A model generated the notes under the pieces. It had not been told where the DNA came from. It ran no database searches and saw only the letters and a program-made list of their open reading frames with translations. A DNA stretch of 8,792 bases from Anaerolineales bacterium UBA3499. GTDB taxonomy: Bacteria; Chloroflexota; Anaerolineae; Anaerolineales; UBA11657. How positions within the stretch are numbered: the first letter of the stretch is position 1; the number at the start of each line of letters is the position of its first letter. A program made the translations under genes and the position numbers. The stretch lies in assembly GCA_002377585.1 (NCBI GenBank), contig DFQC01000027.1:75772-84563 (forward strand). Reading direction: 5' to 3'. Shown here one piece after another: positions 1-6,348 of this stretch.

Positions 1-1
1 T

Positions 2-1264
2 GAAATGTTCGTGGGTGTTGGTGCAAGCCGAGTAAGAGACCTATTCGAACAAGCTAAGCGACATAGTCCCTGCATAGTTTTTGTGGACGAAATAGATGCA
101 GTAGGTCGACAACGTGGTGCTGGATTGGGAGGAAGTCACGACGAACGTGAACAAACGCTTAACCAAATATTAGTTGAAATGGATGGTTTCGACACTGATA
201 CAAATGTAATTATTGTCGCCGCAACTAATAGGCCTGACATACTAGACCCTGCCCTCTTGCGGCCTGGACGATTTGATAGACGAGTTGTACTGGACCGTCC
301 TGATATGGTAGGTAGAGAGGCTATATTCAAAGTGCATGTACGAGGCAAGCCACTAGATCCCGATGTAAAACTGGATGTTTTGGCCAAAGCAACTCCTGGA
401 TTTGTAGGTGCTGATATTGAAAACACCGTCAATGAAGCGGCCATATTAGCAGCTAGAACTAATCAAAAGTCAATCAGCATGCATGATATGGAAGCTGCAG
501 TAGAAAGAGTCGTGTTAGGGCCAGAACGCAAAAGTCGAATAATCACCGAACGTGAACGTAAAATAACAGCCTATCATGAGGCAGGTCATGCCGTTGTATC
601 AAGAGCACAACCTGAGGGAGAGCCTGTGCGTAAAATCACAATTATTCCTCGAGGAATTGCAGCTGGACTGACGTGGTACCTGACTAATGATGAGGACCAA
701 CGCTTAGCAACAAAGTCAAAACTTAAAGCTCGTTTAGCAGCAATGTTAGGCGGTAGGGCTGCTGAAGAATTGGTATTCGACAAAGAAGAAGTAACTACTG
801 GTGCATCTAATGATCTGGAACAAGTGACCAGTGTTGCCCGTCAGATGGTAACCCGCTGGGGCATGAGCGACAAATTAGGCCCTATGGCTTTCGGAAAAAA
901 AGAAGAGTTAGTATTTCTTGGTAGAGAAATTGGTGAACAACGTGATTTCTCTGAGGCTGTAGCTGAAGAAATAGACTCCGAAGTACGGTCTTTAGTTGAT
1001 AGCGCACACAAATTAGCTGGTAAATTACTGAAGAAGCATAATGATAAGCTAGACGAAGTAGCAAACTACTTGTTAGAGCATGAGACACTAGAACTAGACC
1101 AATTTGAGGCTTTGTGGAATGGTGAACCTATACCTCCACCCAAGCCACCTCCCTCTGCCCCACCTTCATCAGACATAACAGAGGATGTAGAAGAGGAAGC
1201 TACTAGCAACGATGATTCCGCTAAATCTGGGAACGACCCATTACCTATTCCAAGTGGTGCGTAA
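2..1264 (+). CDS. ftsH: ATP-dependent zinc metalloprotease FtsH, 5'-truncated by the window edge
   Basis: FtsH is a membrane-anchored hexameric AAA+ protease that unfolds and degrades misassembled membrane proteins and some short-lived cytosolic proteins. About 420 residues are visible, so roughly the first 200-230 residues of a normal 600-650-residue protein (two membrane segments, periplasmic domain, Walker A) lie upstream. The frame is open from base 2, so the internal ATG at base 5 is not the start. Visible in order: the pore loop MFVGVG at the edge, Walker B IVFVDEID (about 74-97), the second region of homology with VAATNRPD and the arginine-finger segment RPGRFDRR, the M41 zinc site HEAGH (575-589), and NDLEQ with the likely third zinc ligand Asp at 812-814. 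The C-terminus is a Pro-rich then acidic tail (about 1120-1261). All catalytic residues in the visible part are intact. The gene converges on etfA with a 31-bp gap. Confidence 0.97.
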   Translation, partial: EMFVGVGASRVRDLFEQAKRHSPCIVFVDEIDAVGRQRGAGLGGSHDEREQTLNQILVEMDGFDTDTNVIIVAATNRPDILDPALLRPGRFDRRVVLDRPDMVGREAIFKVHVRGKPLDPDVKLDVLAKATPGFVGADIENTVNEAAILAARTNQKSISMHDMEAAVERVVLGPERKSRIITERERKITAYHEAGHAVVSRAQPEGEPVRKITIIPRGIAAGLTWYLTNDEDQRLATKSKLKARLAAMLGGRAAEELVFDKEEVTTGASNDLEQVTSVARQMVTRWGMSDKLGPMAFGKKEELVFLGREIGEQRDFSEAVAEEIDSEVRSLVDSAHKLAGKLLKKHNDKLDEVANYLLEHETLELDQFEALWNGEPIPPPKPPPSAPPSSDITEDVEEEATSNDDSAKSGNDPLPIPSGA

Positions 1265-1281
1265 AGAAACAAGAAGTTTCT
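1265..1281. terminator. Small inverted repeat between convergent ftsH and etfA, possible weak terminator
   Basis: A perfect 6-bp inverted repeat, AGAAAC and GTTTCT separated by 5 bases, starts directly after the ftsH stop codon. Read on the minus strand it lies just downstream of etfA and is followed by a short T-rich stretch. A second AT-rich repeat (TTAAAT-ATG-ATTTAA, 1301-1315, flanked by AGAACT at 1289-1294 and AGTTCT at 1315-1320) covers the etfA stop region. The position between convergent genes fits a terminator, but the stem is short and AT-rich and no long U-run follows, so support is weak. Confidence 0.3.
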
Positions 1282-1295
1282 GATAGATAGAACTG

Positions 1296-2276
1296 TTATT
1301 TTAAATATGATTTAAGTTCTGCAATAAAAATAGGTAGGAACTCAAACAGGTCGGCTACAATTCCATAATGCGCCAATTTCATGATTGGTGCGTCTATATC
1401 TTTGTTAATTGCAACGATAATCTTGGATGTGCGCATTCCAGCTTGATGCTGAATAGCACCAGATATTCCACATGCAATATACAAATCTGGACTAACTGTC
1501 CTCCCAGTTTGTCCTACCTGATGATCATAAGATATCCATCCCGAATCAACAGCAGCACGACTTGCACCTACTGATGCATCAAGAACATCTGCTAGTTCGC
1601 GTACTGGATTGAATCCTTCGGGTCCTCCTACACCGCGTCCGCCTGAGACAATAATGTTTGCGTCGGTAAGACTAACATCACCACGAGAATCCGAATAGTC
1701 AAGCACCTTCACCATAATGTCAGATTCAGAGAGAACAGCTTCAACTTCTATGATTTTAGGTGCCCCATTACACTCCTCAGCCTCAGGAAATGCACGAGGA
1801 CGCAAACTAATTATCTGTGGGTGTAACCCATCAAGCGAAATCTTTGCATTTAATTTACCGGCATATACAGGACGCATGACTTTTGTATACTCTCCTTCAA
1901 CATCCACATCAATACAATCCGTCACAACTCCCACCCCAAGCTTCATACTAAGAAAAGCTGATAAATCACGACCTCTCGAAGTTGCAGGCAAAAGAATAAT
2001 TTGAGGTTCATATTCCTGATACAATTGCGCGGCAAGAGCTCCATATGCTTCTACCCTAAAATCTTCCATTGTATGGTCATCACATACAATAATCGTATCG
2101 GAAACATACTTCGAAGTCTCCTCCACCAATTGACCTATTTGATTACCAAACACAAGACTAGTTACACTAGTTTCCAGTTTAGATGCAACTAACTTGGCTA
2201 CACTCATAGCCTCCCAAGACGCAGCAAGAGGATTACTTCTGAAATGATCTATATAAACCCAAACGCCTGATCCCAT
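1296..2276 (-). CDS. etfA: Electron transfer flavoprotein, alpha subunit
   Basis: This is the alpha subunit of the soluble heterodimeric electron transfer flavoprotein, which takes electrons from flavin-dependent dehydrogenases (such as acyl-CoA dehydrogenases) and passes them to ETF:quinone oxidoreductase or another acceptor. At 326 residues it has the family length. Residues 1-190 form the ETF N-terminal domain, with LPATSRGRDLSA near 96-107 and the conserved RPRAF at 159-163. The C-terminal FAD domain carries SGGRGVG (211-217), GASRAAVDSGW (238-248), GQTG (255-258) and the signature GISGAIQH (270-277), where His277 matches the flavin-contacting His of characterised ETFs. The ATG start overlaps the etfB stop by one base, and the sequence AAGGTG inside the end of etfB lies 5 bases upstream, indicating translational coupling. 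No dehydrogenase or quinone oxidoreductase gene is adjacent, so the physiological partner cannot be told from this window. Confidence 0.96.
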   Translation of the reverse strand: MGSGVWVYIDHFRSNPLAASWEAMSVAKLVASKLETSVTSLVFGNQIGQLVEETSKYVSDTIIVCDDHTMEDFRVEAYGALAAQLYQEYEPQIILLPATSRGRDLSAFLSMKLGVGVVTDCIDVDVEGEYTKVMRPVYAGKLNAKISLDGLHPQIISLRPRAFPEAEECNGAPKIIEVEAVLSESDIMVKVLDYSDSRGDVSLTDANIIVSGGRGVGGPEGFNPVRELADVLDASVGASRAAVDSGWISYDHQVGQTGRTVSPDLYIACGISGAIQHQAGMRTSKIIVAINKDIDAPIMKLAHYGIVADLFEFLPIFIAELKSYLK

Positions 2277-2287
2277 CAGATCACCTT
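2274..2287 (-). promoter_or_regulatory. Overlapping etfB stop / etfA start with internal ribosome binding site
   Basis: On the minus strand the last codons of etfB contain AAGGTG (2287-2282), followed 5 bases later by TGATG, in which the etfB stop TGA (2278-2276) and the etfA start ATG (2276-2274) share one base. This supports the chosen etfA start and implies that the two subunits are translated in a coupled, equimolar way, as expected for an obligate heterodimer. Confidence 0.8.
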
Positions 2288-3070
2288 ATCTTCAATCAAT
2301 TTTTCAACTAATTCTGATGCTATTGAATTCAAGTCAGAACCTTCTACAATTTCGGCATCTGTACTCTTCCTAGGTATCTCTTGAAGTTCAGACCAATTCA
2401 GAGAACCATTATGTTTGCTGGAAATTTGATCTCCTAACTCAAGATCATCCAATGTTAGCACCTGTATTTCAGCTTTACTAGCTTTACGTATACCTACAAA
2501 GGACGGGTAACGAGGCTCGTTTATTTCCTTTACTACGCTAATGACTGCAGGTAGTTTGCCAGAGCAAGATTGCCTACCCTCTTCCAATAATCGAATTACG
2601 CCTATACTCTCGTTGTCAATATCAATTTCCGCTAATTCAGCCACATAGCTAAAACCGGACCAACCCAAAGTATAAGCAACAGACATAGGCACCAGTCCAG
2701 TATCACCGTCAATAGCCTGTTTACCGAAAAAAACTAGCTGTACATTGTCTAATTTCGCAATAGCTTTAGAAATTACAATAGATGTAATTCGAGCATCATA
2801 GCTTGACATAGACTCATCTGAAATCAAAATACCATGGTCACATCCCATAGCAATTGCGGTTTTCAATGCTTCCTTTGAACTTTCCGGTCCCATCGTTAAA
2901 GCAGTAACACGACCACCAAGCTTATCCCTAACACTTAGTGCTTCCTCAATCGCGTACTCATCCCAGGGATTGACAACCATCGGAGCATCTCCCCAACTCA
3001 CTTGTCCATTTTCCACCAACATTTTTGCTGCACTATCGGGAGTATGTTTTATACAGACTAAATTGTGCAA
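2276..3070 (-). CDS. etfB: Electron transfer flavoprotein, beta subunit
   Basis: This is the beta subunit of the electron transfer flavoprotein, cytosolic partner of the alpha subunit encoded immediately downstream. Its 264 residues match the family (about 250-265). Visible family features are the N-terminal IKHTPD strand (7-12), NPWDEYAIEEAL (34-45), the MGP loop at 60-62, the nucleotide-site segment GKQAIDGDT (116-124), and the partner-recognition segment LPAVISV...NEPRYPS (173-190). The start is TTG at 3070, supported by the strong ribosome binding site AGGAGG at 3081-3076, 5 bases upstream. In classical ETFs this subunit holds AMP. The DGDT form at 121-124 resembles the version I recall in electron-bifurcating ETFs, where a second FAD binds here, but residues beyond it (GLVP) do not match that pattern cleanly, so the type is left open. 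Confidence 0.96.
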   Translation of the reverse strand: MHNLVCIKHTPDSAAKMLVENGQVSWGDAPMVVNPWDEYAIEEALSVRDKLGGRVTALTMGPESSKEALKTAIAMGCDHGILISDESMSSYDARITSIVISKAIAKLDNVQLVFFGKQAIDGDTGLVPMSVAYTLGWSGFSYVAELAEIDIDNESIGVIRLLEEGRQSCSGKLPAVISVVKEINEPRYPSFVGIRKASKAEIQVLTLDDLELGDQISSKHNGSLNWSELQEIPRKSTDAEIVEGSDLNSIASELVEKLIEDKVI

Positions 3071-3074
3071 TTCG

Positions 3075-3081
3075 CCCTCCT
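3075..3081 (-). promoter_or_regulatory. Strong ribosome binding site deciding the etfB TTG start
   Basis: The minus strand reads AGGAGGG at 3081-3075, with 5 bases between the AGGAGG core and TTG at 3068-3070. The family N-terminus (hydrophobic strand then IKHTPD) starts right after this TTG, so the unusual start codon is well supported. Confidence 0.75.
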
Positions 3082-3144
3082 AAAAGCTAACAATATTTAC
3101 AGGAAAATCTCGCAAATTCTACCATAAGCAATATACTATCCCTT

Positions 3145-3150
3145 ATTATA
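3145..3150 (-). promoter_or_regulatory. Candidate -10 element for etfBA
   Basis: A consensus TATAAT lies on the minus strand, 74 bases upstream of the etfB start, in the 136-bp AT-rich region between the divergent etfB and HIT genes. I could not find a good -35 hexamer at 16-18 bases, so this is a candidate on sequence match and position only. Confidence 0.3.
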
Positions 3151-3163
3151 TGTTACTCTCTCA

Positions 3164-3172
3164 TGTTAAAAT
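3164..3172 (+). promoter_or_regulatory. Candidate extended -10 promoter for the HIT gene
   Basis: TGTTAAAAT is an extended -10 form (TGn followed by TAAAAT, one mismatch to TATAAT). It predicts a transcript start near 3178-3180 and a short leader of about 28 bases containing GGAG (3193-3196) ahead of the ATG at 3207. The -35 region is poor, which is tolerated for extended -10 promoters. Confidence 0.4.
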
Positions 3173-3206
3173 TGTGGTAAATCTAATTCAATGGAGCTAA
3201 ATTGCT

Positions 3207-3548
3207 ATGGAATGCATATTTTGTCAAATAGTAAGTGGTGAAATTCCGGGCGACATATTGTTGCGCAATGAACATATATGTGCTTTTAGAGACATTAATC
3301 CAGCAGCGCCTAAGCACGTTCTTATAGTACCCAACAAACACATCACTTCTACTGAAGATATTAGCAAAAATGACAGAGATGTTGCTGCAGAGCTTATACT
3401 TGCTGTAAAAGAAGTAGCAAAATTGGAAGGAATAAGTCAAAGTGGGTACAGAATAATATCCAATTGCGGGTCTCACGGTCGCCAGGAAGTAAAACATCTA
3501 CACATTCATGTGTTGGGAGGCGCTCCCATGAGGTACGGACTAGGTTAA
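3207..3548 (+). CDS. hinT: HIT family (HinT-type) purine nucleoside phosphoramidase
   Basis: A 113-residue histidine-triad protein of the HinT/PKCI branch, a small cytosolic homodimer that hydrolyses purine nucleoside phosphoramidates and adenylated intermediates such as aminoacyl-AMP. The start MECIFCQIVSGEIP is typical for the branch, with Cys3 and Cys6 in the position of the N-terminal CxxC zinc pair of many bacterial members. FRDINPAAPKHVLIVPNKH (about 28-46) covers the nucleotide-binding strand region. The catalytic triad is HLHIH (His97, His99, His101) within QEVKHLHIHVLGG, with the central nucleophile His99 intact. GGAPM follows, where many relatives have GGRPM. The ATG at 3207 has GGAG 10 bases upstream. 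It is transcribed divergently from etfBA and is likely monocistronic or loosely linked to pgpH downstream (141-bp gap). The symbol is assigned by similarity of form; the physiological substrate is unknown. Confidence 0.94.
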   Translation: MECIFCQIVSGEIPGDILLRNEHICAFRDINPAAPKHVLIVPNKHITSTEDISKNDRDVAAELILAVKEVAKLEGISQSGYRIISNCGSHGRQEVKHLHIHVLGGAPMRYGLG

Positions 3549-3555
3549 TTGTGCG

Positions 3556-3564
3556 TGCTATAAT
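3556..3564 (+). promoter_or_regulatory. Candidate extended -10 promoter upstream of pgpH
   Basis: TGCTATAAT is a perfect extended -10 element (TGn plus TATAAT), starting 8 bases after the HIT stop codon. Transcription would begin near 3571 and give a leader of about 120 bases before pgpH. No good -35 is visible upstream, where the sequence is still HIT coding. Confidence 0.45.
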
Positions 3565-3599
3565 CGAAGAATAGTATTGCAAAATCTATTTGATAAATA

Positions 3600-3627
3600 T
3601 TGTAATTAATAACTCAAATTGTATAAA
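3600..3627 (+). promoter_or_regulatory. Second candidate promoter upstream of pgpH
   Basis: TTGTAA (3600-3605) and TATAAA (3622-3627) are separated by 16 bases, a reasonable sigma-70-type pair (4/6 and 5/6 matches). The transcript would start near 3634 and include about 55 bases before the pgpH ATG. The surrounding sequence is very AT-rich, so chance matches are likely. Together with the upstream TGCTATAAT element, it suggests the pgpH-ybeY-pepA cluster has its own promoter. Confidence 0.35.
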
Positions 3628-3689
3628 TAGATGACAGACTCAATTATGAACAATGTGACCATGTACGCAAACCATAGAGATTGATAACC

Positions 3690-5816
3690 ATGACGACAAA
3701 TAATTCATCATGGTATACGTCTACACCATGGATAGTAGGAGGAATATTTTCTCTGATTGCGCTTGCTCTCATAATTGTTCCAATTGGTGAGAACACTGAA
3801 TTAGATGTACAAATTGGTGATCCCGCACCATTTGATATAGTTGCTCCACGCTCGCAGACATATGTTAGTGCGTTACAAACAGAGAATGCAAAAGTTGCAG
3901 CAGAAAAAGCTGTGCCAAGAATTTATGACCCGCCCGACACCCGTGTATCCCGCCAACAAATCTCGTCCGCTAAAGCAGCTATAGCATTCATTGATTTAAC
4001 TCGCTCCAACAAACTAGCTACGACTCATCAAAAGCAGCAGGAATTAACCAAATTAGGTAGTGTGAGTATAGATGATGATTTACAAATTCAATTAATACAA
4101 ATTGAAGATGGGCGCTGGACTGTTGTAAAAGAGGAAATTATTAGAGTAATTGAAAATATCATGAGTGAGCCAATTCAAGAAGACCAAATGAAACAAATCC
4201 GACAACGGATACCAGTGCTCATTAGTGTAGAGTTAAGCATAGAAGAGGCAGAGTTAGCAGCGATGTTGGTTCAGCAATTTATAGTTCCAAATTCTCTATT
4301 CAATGAGGTTGCCACTAATAAAGCACGTGACGCCAGCGTAGATGCAGTAGAACCAGTAGAACAAGCTTTTGCTCAGGGACAGACAATCATAGCGCGCGGC
4401 AATGTAATTTCTGCTCAGGATCTAGAAGCCATGACAGCTCTAAACATGCTGGAACCACAGCGCAGCTTGCTTGAAAGATATTTTCCATCATTCACGGCAA
4501 TAATTTTGGTGGTCGCTACAATGACTCTTTATCTTCAGAGAACCCAGCCTGGTTTTTTCTATAGAACTAGACACCTTTTATTTGTCGTATTGCTATCACT
4601 TATTTTTCTGTTTGCTGCCCAATTTGTAATACCACAAAGACTTGTGCTGCCTTTCCTTTTCCCAGCTGCTACGCTTGGCATGCTTATAGCTGTCGGTCTG
4701 GGAACAGAGTTGGGATTAATTGTTTCTACGCTTTTTGTAGTGTTTATTGCAATCATTTCTGATGGCCGTATAGAAATAGTGATATATCATCTAGTTGGAC
4801 CCATGGTAGCAATATTATCTTTGGGTAAAGCGGAACGAGTCAACAGTTTTCTCTTAGCTGGTTTGGCGACAGCTGCAGCAAATTCAGCTGTAATAATAGC
4901 ATTTCGTTTCAATGACCCTACCATCGATATCCTTGGTCTAAGTACATTACTTGGAGCCAGTATAGCAAATGGTGCAATATCAGGTGCTCTTACATTAACT
5001 GGACTATTTCTCTTAGGATATGTGTTTGATATTACTACTTCTTTACAACTAGTTGAGTTGTCACGGCCTAACCATCCCTTGTTAGTAAGATTGCTGCGAA
5101 CTGCACCTGGTACTTATCAGCATAGTTTGCATGTGGCTAATCTTGCTGAGCAAGCTGCCAGAAATATTGGTGCAAATACCATGTTGGTCAGAGTAAGTGC
5201 GCTTTTTCATGACATCGGTAAGACAACCAATCCGGAATATTTTGTTGAAAACCAAGTAGGAGGCAGAAATCCACACACAAATATGGATCCTCAGTCTAGT
5301 AGCAATGTGATAGTAGCACATGTAACAGATGGGGACACCATGGCTAAAAAACATAGGTTGCCCACAGTCATTCGTGATGCAATCCTTGAACATCATGGGA
5401 CCACCGTAACAAGATATCAATACGATAATGCAATTAGTATGGCAGAAGAAAATGACGAACAAGTTGATATTTCACAGTACACTTATCCTGGGCCAAAACC
5501 CCAAAGTCCTGAAACGGCTTTATTGATGCTGGCTGATGGATGCGAAGCTAAAACTAAAGCTGACAATCCTTCAACGACAGAAGAAATAGATCAAATAGTT
5601 AGGTTCATTATCAATCGCAGGCTAAAACAAGGACAGCTTGATGAATGTGACTTATCTTTGACTGACCTGGGCAAAGTACGAGAATCATTCGTGACAACAC
5701 TAAGAGGATATTATCACAACAGGTTAAAGTACCCTCCAGAGCCCGTCATTGAAGAGCCTCTTGTGGAGAACCTCGATCAGTCATCAGATATTCACGGCAC
5801 TAAAACATCTGAGTAG
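3690..5816 (+). CDS. pgpH: Membrane-bound cyclic-di-AMP phosphodiesterase, PgpH family (7TM-HD)
   Basis: PgpH-type proteins hydrolyse the second messenger cyclic di-AMP at the cytoplasmic face of the membrane. I start it at ATG 3690 (708 residues); the in-frame TTG at 3681 sits directly against the only purine-rich stretch (AGAGA, 3676-3680), while the ATG is 9 bases from it. Domains: a membrane segment at about 14-33, an extracytoplasmic 7TMR-HDED-type domain at about 35-262, a bundle of about seven membrane segments at 266-448, then the cytosolic HD domain. Expected HD metal and catalytic residues are present: His478 (TYQHSLH), His507-Asp508 (FHDIGK), His544, His568-His569 (LEHHGT) and Asp616 (LADGCEA). 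The C-terminus is a short acidic tail. ybeY follows 12 bp downstream, the same order as the pgpH (yqfF)-ybeY pair in Firmicutes. No diadenylate cyclase gene is in the window. Function is inferred from the family. Confidence 0.95.
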   Translation: MTTNNSSWYTSTPWIVGGIFSLIALALIIVPIGENTELDVQIGDPAPFDIVAPRSQTYVSALQTENAKVAAEKAVPRIYDPPDTRVSRQQISSAKAAIAFIDLTRSNKLATTHQKQQELTKLGSVSIDDDLQIQLIQIEDGRWTVVKEEIIRVIENIMSEPIQEDQMKQIRQRIPVLISVELSIEEAELAAMLVQQFIVPNSLFNEVATNKARDASVDAVEPVEQAFAQGQTIIARGNVISAQDLEAMTALNMLEPQRSLLERYFPSFTAIILVVATMTLYLQRTQPGFFYRTRHLLFVVLLSLIFLFAAQFVIPQRLVLPFLFPAATLGMLIAVGLGTELGLIVSTLFVVFIAIISDGRIEIVIYHLVGPMVAILSLGKAERVNSFLLAGLATAAANSAVIIAFRFNDPTIDILGLSTLLGASIANGAISGALTLTGLFLLGYVFDITTSLQLVELSRPNHPLLVRLLRTAPGTYQHSLHVANLAEQAARNIGANTMLVRVSALFHDIGKTTNPEYFVENQVGGRNPHTNMDPQSSSNVIVAHVTDGDTMAKKHRLPTVIRDAILEHHGTTVTRYQYDNAISMAEENDEQVDISQYTYPGPKPQSPETALLMLADGCEAKTKADNPSTTEEIDQIVRFIINRRLKQGQLDECDLSLTDLGKVRESFVTTLRGYYHNRLKYPPEPVIEEPLVENLDQSSDIHGTKTSE

Positions 5817-5828
5817 CCACTAAGAACT

Positions 5829-6302
5829 GTGCCATACTCATACTATATTAGTACGCGAGTTTATCCTAGTTCCAACTTTCATACATCTATCCCAGTCAAT
5901 CACGCTAAACTGCGTCATGCTGCCAAAGAAACACTCGCTAATAGATCAGCCGATCCTGATTCCGCAATATGCATAGTATTGAGCCTAGATTACTACTTAA
6001 ATGAACTCAACAACAAGTATTCCGGCATCAATGCCACAACCGACGTGCTGAGCTTTCCTTCGACAGAAAATAATAAGTACTTGGGTGATATTATATTGTC
6101 TACTGAATATGCTGTACGCACAGCTGACCAGAAAGGTCACAGTGCAAATGAAGAACTCCAACTACTCACAGTGCATGGTACACTGCACTTGCTCGGCTAT
6201 AATCACAGTACTCCTAATGAACAGAAGATCATGTGGGAGATACAAGAGGAAATATTATCAAAGCTGAAGATTGCAATCAGTTATCCAGTTGAAAATACTT
6301 GA
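5829..6302 (+). CDS. ybeY: Endoribonuclease YbeY (rRNA maturation / ribosome quality control), with unusual motif residues
   Basis: YbeY is a single-domain zinc-dependent RNase needed for 16S rRNA 3'-end maturation and 70S ribosome quality control in many bacteria. The 157-residue product carries the zinc motif HGTLHLLGYNH (His116, His120, His126) and the upstream family landmarks TDVLSFP and LGDI. Two positions are odd: Ser65 in KYSGINATTDVLSFP stands where nearly all YbeY proteins have Arg (YRG), a residue reported as functionally important in E. coli (Arg59); and GYNH replaces the usual GYDH. The zinc ligands are intact. The only start upstream of the conserved domain in this frame is GTG at 5829, because a stop (that of pgpH) lies four codons before it. 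No clear ribosome binding site precedes it, so translation is probably coupled to pgpH, 12 bp upstream. The protein is clearly YbeY; full activity is less certain. Confidence 0.93.
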   Translation: MPYSYYISTRVYPSSNFHTSIPVNHAKLRHAAKETLANRSADPDSAICIVLSLDYYLNELNNKYSGINATTDVLSFPSTENNKYLGDIILSTEYAVRTADQKGHSANEELQLLTVHGTLHLLGYNHSTPNEQKIMWEIQEEILSKLKIAISYPVENT

Positions 6303-6309
6303 AACATAC

Positions 6310-6332
6310 TGTCCACATCAAGTTGCTGGACA
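6310..6332 (+). promoter_or_regulatory. Hairpin in the ybeY-pepA spacer just before the pepA ribosome binding site
   Basis: TGTCCA (6310-6315) and TGGACA (6327-6332) form a perfect 6-bp inverted repeat, extended by CA/TG pairing with one bulged C, giving about 8 pairs around a 6-base loop. It ends two bases before the AGGAGA ribosome binding site of pepA. No U-tract follows, so it does not look like an intrinsic terminator. It could be an mRNA-stability or processing element between ybeY and pepA. The pairing is seen in the sequence; the function is inferred. Confidence 0.4.
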
Positions 6333-6334
6333 AT

Positions 6335-6340
6335 AGGAGA
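6335..6340 (+). promoter_or_regulatory. Ribosome binding site deciding the pepA start
   Basis: AGGAGA lies 8 bases before ATG at 6349 but only 2 bases before the in-frame TTG at 6343. The spacing favours the ATG, so the protein is 504 residues rather than 506. Confidence 0.75.
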
Positions 6341-6348
6341 GATTGACC

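Noticed and set aside
1717..2004. 95-codon plus-strand frame antisense to etfA
   Set aside because: It overlaps well-conserved ETF alpha sequence and has no motif or ribosome binding site.
3183..3497. 104-codon minus-strand frame antisense to the HIT gene
   Set aside because: The opposite strand encodes a complete HIT protein with its catalytic triad; the antisense product is Phe/Tyr-rich with no recognisable motif.
5082..5462. 126-codon open frame on the minus strand inside pgpH
   Set aside because: It lies antisense to the conserved HD domain, has a Cys/Ile/His-rich composition unlike a folded protein, and no ribosome binding site; it is a shadow of the coding frame.
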